From NCBI GenBank assembly GCA_029449235.1, contig JANATG010000005.1, forward strand, positions 1,860,001 to 1,924,000: a stretch of DNA of 64,000 nucleotides, in the 5' to 3' direction. The DNA is from Linnemannia schmuckeri (lineage: Eukaryota > Mortierellomycota > Mortierellomycetes > Mortierellales > Mortierellaceae). The position numbers were made by a program, and so were the translations under genes. Numbering within the stretch: position 1 is the first letter of the stretch; every line of letters begins with the position of its first letter. The notes below the pieces were generated by a model. It saw only the letters and a program-made list of their open reading frames with translations. It did no database searches and was not told where the DNA came from. This document shows, piece by piece, positions 25,001-35,500 of this stretch.

Positions 25001-26054
25001 CGAGTCCCGTCTGGCGAGGAAGGACACGATTGTGAGACAGCTCCAGTCAGAACTGGAAGCTCAACAGGAGAAAGTGGCCTTGATGAAGGCTGCGTTGCAG
25101 AAGACTGCCAAGGGGGAGTCAGTCGATATTGTGCGGACCTTGGCGAAGGTTGATATGGAACCTCCGAGGGAGAAGTTTTTGATTGAGAAGCGGGCTTCGA
25201 TTAAGAACTTGAATGGGATGGCTTGGCAGGATGGTGGCGGTGCGAGTGCTGCTGCTGGTGGAGGAGGAACTGTTGGTCGGAATGCTGGACAGGGGACGGT
25301 GAAACGAGTCCTCAGGGATCCTTATGCTCCTACACCCGCTGATACTGCTAATACAACTTCGCCTACCGCTGCATGGACATCACCAATAAGCGACGACGGG
25401 GACGACACCGCTAGTTTACTCATCCTCCCCGACGGCGAACAGCTTCCCATCGATGACTATGACGACGATGATTTAGTGGACACGCCTTGGAACCGTGCCG
25501 AGCTCCACTCCTTGCGCCAGGCAAAACGCGAACTCGAAATCGTCGTAATTGAACAAGAAAAGAAACTGGAAGACATGGTCGCCTTTGAAGATTCTGACGA
25601 GTTCCGAAACTTGGTCCTTGAACTTGAAGAGCATCGAGAGAAAATTGTTGGTATGGAAGAGGAAAGGGAAGGGTTGAAGGCGACGATTATAGAGTTGCGA
25701 AATAATCTGAGGCGATTTGAGCTTGCCAAGGGATTGGGAATCGGGAATGGGAATGGGGTGGGAGGAGGTATGGGAGGAGGAGGAGGAAGGATTCCGTTCT
25801 CGCCACCAGGATCGTCTTCGCCTTCGCCTTCGCACTCGTCCCCTGTCCTATCGGCCACTACGACAACCAGTACAGCAATGCCGAAGACAGTAGCTGCGGC
25901 GGCGGCGAGTCGGATCCAGGAACTGGAACAGATGGTGCAGCGGGAGCGGAAGTTGAGAATGGAGGAGCAGGCAAGGAATATGAGCCGTATTGCGTCCCTT
26001 GAAGCTGAAGTTACTATTCTCAAAGCAGAGCAGTCCATTCACGATCTTTCCTAG
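22056..26054 (+). CDS. Kinesin-7 / CENP-E-like motor protein
   Basis: Nine exons (22056-22620, 22855-22941, 23126-23169, 23278-23283, 23398-23580, 23676-23757, 23870-23937, 24030-24271, 24398-26054) encode 977 residues. An S/H/T-rich N-terminal extension of about 130 residues precedes the motor (about 134-478): P-loop GQTSSGKT (224-231), REFLLRVSYMEIYNE, switch I NAHSSRSHSIF, switch II DLAGSE, and HIPYRDSKLTRILQSSL. The wording resembles the CENP-E/KIP2 group more than conventional kinesin. Coiled-coil-like segments (about 500-620 and 830-977) and Q-, G- and P/S-rich linkers follow. Exon 4 is only 6 nt (ACA ATG) and encodes the invariant TM after the P-loop. Expected role: microtubule plus-end or chromosome transport; the kinesin-7 assignment is less certain than kinesin itself. 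Confidence 0.92.
23278..23283 (+). other. 6-nt microexon of the kinesin gene
   Basis: ACAATG is flanked by CCGATAG on the left and GTATGT on the right, between introns 23170-23277 and 23284-23397. It supplies Thr-Met of GKTY-TM-SGT. Skipping it keeps the frame but removes two invariant residues next to the nucleotide pocket. Confidence 0.88.
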
Positions 26055-28320
26055 ATTTTTTTTGGTCCCTCGTATACAAAAGGAATGTATTATCCCTGCT
26101 GTAATCCCGCCTTTATTCCCTGAACATGTTCTCCTACTGTCCCTTCGCCTCCTCTTGTCATTCGTCTTACAGTGGTAATCCTTTTGATAAAATAGTACCC
26201 TAATGAAGAGTAAACATCTGTGTGTGCCAACATAAACTGCATAGGCCATAGGCATGCAATGACCAATAACTAGAGACATCAGGGGACGAAGTGCACTTAT
26301 CCTTCCTTGTCAGACGTTATCCTTCATTGAATGGACGTTGGTCGAACTCGAATCTTTGTGATGCGCACGTGAGTAGACTCTGGTAAGATAGACCTTGATA
26401 CCTTCCTTTCTCTTCAAGCAACAGTAAAAGAAAGGGTGTGCTCGTGCGTGTTGTTGTTTATCCCTTCCCACTCTTTCCTTTCCCTCCTAGTTCCTTTCTC
26501 TGTTTTTCTTGTGGAGAGCGCACGATCGCGTTGTTTTTCCTTCCTTGTGTTCTCTTTTTGGGTGTGCGCGCATGTCTTGTTTCTCTTCCCGCTCTTTCTC
26601 ACGTCCTGCTTCCTTTCTTCGTGTTTCCTATAGGATGCGCGTTCGCGTTGTTTATTCTTTCTCTAATCCCTCCTTGCGTTTCTGCTGGGTACGCGTTTGC
26701 ATTCGCGTTGTTATTTTTTATTCGTTCCTTTCTTTCTTCCATACTCTCTTTTTCCACCCTCTCCCTCCTATCCCGTAGACTGATCGCTATGCCTGCATCG
26801 TTTCATACCTGACAAAATCAGGAACACCTACAAATTTAGTGGCGCAAATTTTTACTGATCAGAAAATTTCATCATATCACTTTAGTGCCATGAAAGGGTG
26901 TTGATAGAAGAGCAAGAGTAGTCAAGGCCCCCTGTCCCTCATACCTAACCATGGCCTGCTCACCCTCCTTGACATGAGTAGCCCTTTTTTTTATAATTAC
27001 CCCTTTGTACCTCCCCTCCCCCCTCATCCAACCTCGCACATTCACATGGCGTCTGGAACGAGGTGAGGCGGGTGGATGCAGTGCTGTCGCGTTTTATTAT
27101 TTTCTTTGCCTGCCATGCCAAGGGTATGGGTGAGTCGGCATGGCGGTCGCCTGGGGGTGTCTGACCTTCCAGTACCGTCCACATGTTGGTTGAGGAAGGC
27201 GTATGGGGATGCTAACCCTACTCTTTCTACTTTTTTCCTCTCTTCTATATAGGATCGCGGAATGACTTGGGATCGTGGCGTATTATGGGGTCGCGGTTCG
27301 CGGTATACTATGGGGGTACTGTGGGTTTTCTTAAAACCATGGTATACTGAGGCATTTGGGACCACTGTGGGCAAAGCTTGCCTATGATGTTAGCTGAGGC
27401 AGTAGCTTAAAATTACGGTATATTGAGGCAATGGGGGCATACCAGGGGTTTAGTTTCTTGTAGCAATGGTAAACTAAGGCATCGAGGATAACTGCGGGTT
27501 TACTTATTTAATACTATGGGAAACTGAGGCATTGGGACGGCTGTAGGCTTTTTGTTGTGCTACGAATGTTCTGTTACATGGGTTGTTTGAGATGTGGCGA
27601 TGGCATGAGGTCCTCCAGACTCGCTGCTGGGTCTGGTATTGTGTGGGATTATGGGTGGTAGCAGTAGTAACCGAGGTAAATAAGCCATACTTGAACAAAA
27701 GGTATGCTAGAGTACGATCGCTCGTTATTTTTTTTGTTTTTTTTTTGCTTAGCAATAGTCAGTTCGCGCATTTTCTCTATGTGCATGGATGAAGTGTGCA
27801 TGTATTTTATTTTTTTTATCGCATATCTGGATATGCGCTAAATCGCTGTGAGCATGTTGAACATTCAACAAGCAACTGCCTTCCTTTGTTATCCCAGTAC
27901 TTCGTTGCACAATGACGACAAGGTCGCCTCTATGCGGTTTGTCATTAATTGGATTGTCTGGGTCTCCGAAGTGAGCCAGGAACATAACTGATAATTGAGA
28001 GAAAAAGAAGGTTCAAAGCCACCTCACTCTCTCTCAATCCATATTTGACCCCACCGCGTTTCTTCTGTTTCGCACAAAAGTCAAAGTGGCCTTCTGTTCA
28101 CGTCCAGACGGAGATCCACAAGCCGCTCCTCGTTCCTCGTGAAGACACGATGGGCGGACCGTCCAACCGACCAGTCTTTAATTAGATATTTGTCACGCTT
28201 TCAAATCCGCTCCTCTCTGTTTTAAACGCAACCACCGCGCACTTATTTCTATTTCTTTCTTTCTTTTTCACACACTCCTTTTCACCCTCTTCTACCACCA
28301 CACACAACAAACTAACAATC
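26055..28320. other. Intergenic stretch with degenerate repeats (2.3 kb)
   Basis: No supported gene. It contains a set of GCGTTGTT-containing pyrimidine-rich segments (about 26447-26760), a degenerate direct-repeat cluster (27299-27565), a T-rich run (27726-27747) and, in the last 300 bp, the probable RIB4 promoter and leader ending in a CA-rich stretch before the ATG. Confidence 0.5.
27299..27565 (+). repeat. Degenerate direct repeat, unit about 50 bp
   Basis: Copies begin near 27299, 27339, 27415, 27466 and 27516. Each has a core like ATGGTAAACTGAGGCATTGGG, followed by a CTGTGGGTTT-like element in most copies. The last two spacings are 51 and 50 bp and earlier ones are irregular. No coding potential is shared between copies. 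Confidence 0.7.
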
Positions 28321-28968
28321 ATGCTCGACGATTTCCACAAAGGTCTCGAACCATCAACTACCACCCAAGACGGATCTGGTCTCCGGATCCTCATCGTCCA
28401 CACCCGCTGGAACAGTGCCATCGTCCAAGGACTCGTTGACGGCGCAAAGAAGACAATGATCGAACAACACAACGTCAAGCCCGAGAACATCGTCATCGAA
28501 TCCGTCCCCGGCGCTTATGAGCTCCCCTTTGCCGCCAAGAAGCTCCTCGAGGTCTCGCAGATCCGTGCAGCGGAGGGTGCGAGTGACTTGATGGGAAATG
28601 TCAACCTCCTCGATGGACTCAACCTCACCTCTCCCACCACCACCACCCCAGGAAGCGCACCACCAGTATCAGGAGGAGCAGGAGCAAAGAGAAGCAGACA
28701 AGCCTTCGACGCCGTGATCTGTATCGGCGTCTTGATCAAGGGCTCGACCATGCACTTTGAGTACATCTGCGAGGCCGTCTCCCAGGGAATCATGCGCGTT
28801 GGTTTGGACTCGGGCGTCCCCGTCATTTTTGGTGTTCTCACCTGCCTCAACGAGGAGCAGGCTCTCAGCCGTGCGGGTCTCGATAAGGCCGGCAAGGGAC
28901 ATAACCACGGTATCGATTGGGGCTCTGGTGCCGTTGAGATGGCTCTCCTCAAGAACCGCACCCTCTAA
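28321..28968 (+). CDS. RIB4: 6,7-dimethyl-8-ribityllumazine synthase
   Basis: Penultimate enzyme of riboflavin synthesis: condenses 5-amino-6-ribitylamino-uracil with 3,4-dihydroxy-2-butanone 4-phosphate. Single exon, 215 residues. Family motifs: LRILIVHTRWNSAIVQGLVDGA, VPGAYELPFAAKKLLE, IGVLIKGSTMHFEYICEAV, PVIFGVLTCLNEEQALSRAG and HNHGIDWGSGAVEMALL. Typical members have about 160-170 residues; the surplus is one insertion of about 45 residues (about 83-123: GASDLMGNVNLLDG, then a PTTTTPGS stretch and AKRSRQ) between the GAYELP helix and the IGVLIKG strand. The insertion is in frame, without stops or intron signals that would clearly remove it. Function secure; stop codon is 538 bp from that of the convergent HECT ligase. 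Confidence 0.96.
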   Translation: MLDDFHKGLEPSTTTQDGSGLRILIVHTRWNSAIVQGLVDGAKKTMIEQHNVKPENIVIESVPGAYELPFAAKKLLEVSQIRAAEGASDLMGNVNLLDGLNLTSPTTTTPGSAPPVSGGAGAKRSRQAFDAVICIGVLIKGSTMHFEYICEAVSQGIMRVGLDSGVPVIFGVLTCLNEEQALSRAGLDKAGKGHNHGIDWGSGAVEMALLKNRTL

Positions 28969-29506
28969 GTGCAACACTGCCAGCTTGGATCCGATCCGAC
29001 TCCTCTTTTCGTTTCTTTTCTCTTCGGCCCCTTCTATGTATTGTACATATTCACTCTTTGCACATACTCTCCTTTCATTTGAATCAACTACCACTAAAGC
29101 TTCTTTGAATGGGATCATATTATCATGTTCGCCGCTTTTGGTAGATTGTGACGTATGGTTCATACCCTTCGCATCATTCAAAACGCGTGGGCATTAATAT
29201 TATTTTCTAAAAAACAAAGTACAAATGGTAACGAAAAATAAACAAGAAACTATTTGAAAGAAATATGTCCTTTGGACAGAGATCGCAATGCAGTTCTCCG
29301 TCTCTGCAAAATACAGAAAACAACACACTGATCCTGCCTGTAAGCCAGCTTCTCCAACTTAGTTCGAATTCCTCCTTCCTCCTTCATCCAGGCGGAGCAC
29401 TGGAGAACGAAACCAACCATACTGCAAATAGGCCAATCTCGGTCCCCAATTCCGCCAGTCTTCTCTATGTCGTATGCGTGCATAAAAAAGTCTGAATATA
29501 AAAAGC
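28969..29506. other. Convergent 3' region between RIB4 and the HECT ligase
   Basis: 538 bp holding both 3' UTRs. An AT-rich stretch (about 29195-29265) may contain the polyadenylation regions. No additional gene seen. Confidence 0.4.
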
Positions 29507-32500
29507 TTAGGCAAATGCAAAGCCTGTGCTGCACTCCGAAATGGCTGTCAACAACTGCTGTCGTAACTCCTCATAAGTCTCGTACTCAGGCAAATCCAGT
29601 TGATTGAAGCTGTCATTGAAAAAAATCGGTAAAATAAAAAGGTCCGTTAGAACATGCCCATTTCTATATTCACCATAGCGCATACAAAACAGCAGTAAGA
29701 GCCACGAAAGAAACATACCAGGTGTGGGCGGATGGGAGGCGCTTGGTGGATGAAAAGTCCTTGTGGATCTGGAACTTTTGGATGCCAGAGATACCTTGGA
29801 GCTGCGCGAATCCACCCAACGGCACCTTGGAGGTGCCAGTGACAAACTGCAACAGTTTGGCGCGCTCCGTTTGGTCGAACGAACGAACTGCGCGCCAAAA
29901 GTTTAGGATCTGAGGCGACGACTGTGTGTAATTCTGATACTCGGCATTGTTCTTCCACTCATCGATGTCAATGTCGGGCAGTCCAGAGATCAGCAACTCG
30001 AGTTCCTGCTCGTTAAAGATGCTAATGAGGTGGGCCGGGATAATCTCGTGGAAACCCAACAAGAACGAGTGAATCTGGTCCTTGATCGCCAGCGTCAACT
30101 TCTGCTCCGTAATGTACTTGACATACTCGTGCTTGTTCTCCTCTGTCACCGGAATGTTGCGACCATTCGGCTTCAAATCCACCGTCTTCTTGTTGCCGAA
30201 ATCATCCGTCTCCACCGAGAAGGTCTCGTCCACAATGTCCGTGATATCGTTCTCGAGCATCCAGACCAGAGATTTGTAATACTCTGGATCAATGGCCTCA
30301 ACGTCCCGATAATCCACAGGTCGTCCAAGAATGTGCTTGTAAAACGACCGAGTAAAGTATGCATCCAACAACCGGCCGTCATAAATCGCCTTGCCAATCA
30401 CTCGTCCGACAAACTTGAAGAACAACAGGTGGTCCGGATTGACCCAGGAGGCGCGGTTGGGCTGGTAGGTCAGCTTGTCCGCTGCAGAAGTCTTGAACAT
30501 GGCATAGTCTGGGTTGAACATCTGCCTGGCCAGTACCTGGAACCACTCTCGGGTGACTCCGCCTCCATCAACTCCCTCCTCGCCGTGGAACTTGACGTTC
30601 AGCTTGCTGTACTTGATCTCGTCTCCTGTACGGGCCTGCCAGTGCGAGTACGAGTCCATAAAGACCCAGTCTCTACGGACGTTCATCTGCAATGTTCCGT
30701 AAAGGTCGCGGGCCGTGTTGCGCTTGTGTAATTGCTGGGTAAAGTAATTGCGTTTGTTATCGAATTCCAGCATCTTGGGGTTGTGGACCAGAAGCGAGAA
30801 GGAGCCACTCATTAGGGCCGGGTTGTTGCGGACCATAATGTTGAGGATCTTGCTGTGCTTCTCTGTAAACTGCAAGAATAGCTCCTCGGTCGAGTTCGTG
30901 TTGGCCTTGCACACCTCTTCCTCCACCTCAAGAGTCGACGGCCGGAGTCCAACGTATTTACAGACAACCATGAACGACTCGATCAGCGGCAAGAGAACGG
31001 TTGCCACGTGGATCATATCGCTACGCTCGTGAATCTGCTCCAGAGTGCTTCCGACCTTGGTCCAAAGTTCGTGGAAGTTGAGGCTGTCGTAGATCTCCGT
31101 GACCTTCTCTTCGTCCTTGTTCAGGTTCAGCAGCTCCGAGTTGATATCGCGCATCGACCTGGGCAAGACCGAGTCCGCCTCTTCCGGATCCACAGTAGGA
31201 GCCAGTTCGATGTTGACTTGGGCGACAGGGGCGTTGGCCGGTGCCTGTTTCCGAGAGTACATGTAGTCAACCGTCTTGAGGGCACGCAGGAGTTTGGCTT
31301 GCTTCGACGATGCTGGCGAAAACTTCTCGAGCGCCATTCCTTGCACCTCCACTCCACTCATCGCGTTCTCCAAGGTCTGAGAAAGCGTGTCTAGGTCCTC
31401 GCGGATGTCTGCTCCAAGCTCCCGGGCGGCGCTGACGAGCTCGGCCGTGATGATGTCACGAGCTCCAGTCAACAGCGAAAGGTTCTGGATAACCGAAAGC
31501 GTGTACTGAAAGGTCCTGCTCGAGCACTCTCCGGCAGTCAAAACGCGGACAACCAGCTGAAGGCAGTGGTCGGGGATAACAGGAGGCTGGAAGTCGTTCT
31601 GTTCGTCGGCTGTCTTTATCTCCGGCCTGGCATCGGATCCCCTAGTCTCCTCAGTCTTGGCTGTAGTACTGCTCTCCGTGGTGACGGCAGGGGTGATGGC
31701 GTTGGTGCCGGAAGATGCATCCAATGCGACGTTGGCTCCGGTGGCCTCTTCCTGCTTCTTTTCCTTGCCCTCGTTGGTTATCGTCTCCTTGTCTGAATCC
31801 TCCTTGGGCTTGGTAAGTGTTGCCAATGGTCGACAGATAATCGACAACAAGGTCATCAGCTGCTCCATCAGTGCTGCGTTCTGCACAAAGATAGGGCGCT
31901 CCAACAGATCTAGTAAAAGCACAATGGGGTACTTGCTCTCGATCACCTTTTCCTTGCCCTTGCCCTTCTTGCCACCTCGCTTTAGTGTGACGGCCTCGTG
32001 CTCGCTCAAGAAGAACGTAGAAGCTTGTTCATTGTAGGAAACAATGTAGTGCAGTGCCTCGAAACAGCGACGTGCGACCAAATTGGGAACATTATCCAAC
32101 GAGACAGGTGCTAGAGTAGGTGCTGCAGATCCCTTGGAGCCCTTGGTCTGTTGGTGAGCCTTGAACAGGGGTTTGCCTCGCAACGACATCTGGGCAAAGC
32201 TCCGATCTACCGCTGCCAAGTCAGCACCGCCGTCCTGAAGAATTGAGAGGAGCAATGAAAGAAGCTCAGCTCTAGTCTTGCTATTCTCGCAAAGGTTGAC
32301 GAGAAGCTTGTTGAGGATGTTCCTGGGCAATGGCTGGGGTAAGAACATGAGTCGGATCAAGGTTGCCAGCGAAGACTTGTCCACCAGCTGAATGGCTTCA
32401 CGCGGCACAGTCGACTTTTTCGCTGCGGGAGCCGCCGAGGTTCCTGTCCTCAAAAAGTCTCCTCCCAAAACTGAACGGGGATCGCGGATTCCACGGAGAC

Positions 32501-35500
32501 TCCGGGGAAGGTTATTCAAGAAAGCCTGGGTGTCATTCAGGAGGCTCTGGGGCAAACTGGCAGCCAGCTCTTCGCCCATAGCTTGACGCAAATCAGGGAT
32601 GAGCTGAGAGAGCAGTCCAGTTGGGTCAGAGGGATGAGTTGCCTGCAAGACTCGTCGTGCAGGCTCACTTGGAGCAGCAGGACGTGGACCGCGCATCAAC
32701 TCATCCAACTCCTCGCGCATTTCTTGGGGAAGAGCATTCAAGAACTCCGAGTTGATGTTGTGGCTGGCGTTGCTAGTGTTGTTGATATTGCTGGCGGCAT
32801 TGTTGCTGCTGTTAGCGTTCGCGATACTCGACGATGCTGGGGCGGCAGGTGGTCGGTGAGATTGGAGATAATCGTTATACACCTCACGGCGCATGTCCTC
32901 GGGCAATGCTTCCAAGAACTCGGCATCGATATCGCTGTCGGTGATGTCGACCAGTTCGCCATCAATCATGACCAACTTCCGTGCTGGTGTAGTGGTTGCC
33001 GTGGGCTCAGCAGCAGCAGAAGCGCCACTCGATGACGATCCCTCCGCTCCAGATGACGACTCGGGCTCACCAGTTTCACCACGTGTGAGTCCTGTGGCTG
33101 CTACTTCAGCTTGACGTGCTGCCTCTCGCTCGGCTTCGGCTTTTGCTTCAGCTGCTCGTGCCTTCTCCTCTTCCTCCTTCTTGATGCGCTGCGCCTCTTC
33201 GTCGGCCTTGCGCTTCTCCTCTAAAGCCTTCCTGCGCTCGGCATCCACCTTCCTCCGCTGCTCCATCTCTTTGGCTTCGCGCTCAAGCTTCAAGCGCTCA
33301 GCTTCCTTCGCAGCAGGGATCAGTGCGTTGATGAGGTGGTTCTGGATACGGGCAGCCTTTGCTTGGGCAGTCGCACCATACATCATCCGGCACTCCTGAG
33401 ACCACCGCTGAGGGGTTGTGAAAGGAACAAATTCGTTGACGACCGCAAACATGTCGCTCTTGTGTCCAGCGGCCATGTTGTCGGCTGGGCCGTTTCCGAT
33501 CGAAATGGTGGCAGTGATGGTGTCGCCATGAGGTCCGTGGAAGCTGTGTTGGTGTCCATGGTGGTGATGATGATGGTGATGGTGATGGTTGTGGTGGCCT
33601 CCGGGACGGTCAATAGGAATCAGGGTCGTAGAGTGGTCGTTGTTGACCTCCACTCTGAAAGCGCCACCATGTCCAGCACGGATAGCACCGCCATTGAGTA
33701 GACTTCCAATCACCTGTTGGGCGTTCCCTTGCAGCAACTCCTCGAAAGACTGCCAGTCGGTAATGACCCGGGGTCCTGCTCCTCGTGGTCTGTGGTTATC
33801 GGCGTTACCAGTAGCTGTCGCCGAGGCTGGTTGAGCCAGCAAAGGATGGGTTATGACATCATCCGCCCCCTGTGCATGCGTGTTTCGTGCTCCACCAGCG
33901 AGGGCTGTAAGGGCGTGGTCATGAAGGTATGAGAACCGTCCAGGCTCTCCAGCAGGTTCATCCCAAAGGAAAGCGCGATCCTGAGCGGAGAGTCGACCAC
34001 GACGGCTGGCGGGCTCAAACAAGGGTCGTCCGTTTTGAAGAGCGTTATCGTTGATGACAAAGGTACTAGTCATGTCCCAGGGTGCGTTCCGGCCTTGGTG
34101 ACGGTGTGCTTCGAACTCATCTGCCTCGATGCCCTCATGGTCGCCCATATCGTCGTCCTCCTCCAAATCATCATCATCATCGGATGCATCCTCGTCGTCC
34201 TCATCACCTTCATCTTCATCATCCTCGGTGCCTTCATCGTCAGAGTGGTGGTGATGTTGGTGGTGATGGGGGTGAGCAAGGTCCGGGTGGTCATCATAGT
34301 GATCGTGATCGCCGTGGTCGTCGTGCTCCTCAAGGTCATCGTCATCATCTATAACCTCTTCAATCTCATCCTCCCCAAGCATCACGGGGCGGTGACGGCC
34401 AGAGCCCCACTCCATAACCAGGTCCTCGTCTTCCTCCTCGTCTCTGTCAAGAGCTTCTTGGATCTCGGCATCAATGTCGTCGTCATCCTCGTTATCTTCA
34501 TCCATGCCATCATCCTCATCGTGATCTTCGTCGTCGGAGCCTTCATGCTCGTCATCGTCATCGTCGGCGAATGGGTTACGGATAGCATCCTCGTCGGCGT
34601 CGATCTCATCCTCATCGTCATCACTCATATCCTCCTCGCTGAGATCACTGGCGTCACTGGCATCGTCCTCATCATACTCCTCGCCCTCAAACATGTCCTC
34701 ATCGCCGCTTGAATCGCCTGTTTCGCCATCTTCCTCAGACTCGATGTTGGTTCCATCAAACATGCCAAGGGAAGAGTTCCGGTACAAATCAGGAGCGTCA
34801 TCTCCAGATCCAGTGCCACTTCCTCCAGCAGACAAGGGTGTCGAACGACGTCTCGGCTTGGGTGCACTGGAGTCGGATGCTCGGCTCATCTTGAGGGAAA
34901 GTCTGGTCAAGCTCTCCAAGGGCCGGAGGAGAGCAGTAACCATGACTTTGGCATGTGGGTAATTGAGATCAATGTCAGCAACAACGTTCGTCAAAGTCAT
35001 AATGAAGTTCTTCTCCAGCATGACCTTCACAACGTTCATTGAAACGTCATTGGTAGACTTGGGAAGGATTCCTGGAGTGGCGGACGCCCCAAGGAGCTTG
35101 TACGACAGTTCAGATAGGGCCAAGAACTTGCCATACTTCAACTCAATAGGCTCGCTAGACGACATGGCATCCTTGAAGGCGCGAGTGATTCCGTCCACGA
35201 TGAAGCGACGAACCTGCACGGCCTCGCTGAATGGCTTCTTCTCTTCTTCCTCGTCGCTGTTCAGGCACATGGCGACCAGAACAGAAGAGGCAAAGTTGGA
35301 CTCGATCGACTGCTTTCGAATCTCGGTGTTGCTCAGCTGACCGACGGTGCCTCGATAGGGGATGAGGTCGTTCAGGAGATAGCCGAGCCAGTTGGTTCTG
35401 GGCTTGCTGGCAGTGTTCAAGGGATCTCTCTTCTTCCTAGAGTAGTTCATGAGATCGACCCTGCAACAAGGGTAGGAGGCCACAAGTTCGTTCAAACACT

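Noticed and set aside
28005..28030. Possible tRNA T-arm (GGTTCAAAGCC)
   Set aside because: Loop does not fit TTCRANY and no D-arm or anticodon arm can be drawn to its left.
34035..34712. 225-codon hydrophobic plus-strand frame
   Set aside because: Antisense of the Asp/Glu-rich region of the HECT ligase; GAT/GAC/GAG read backwards gives I/V/L, mimicking membrane segments.
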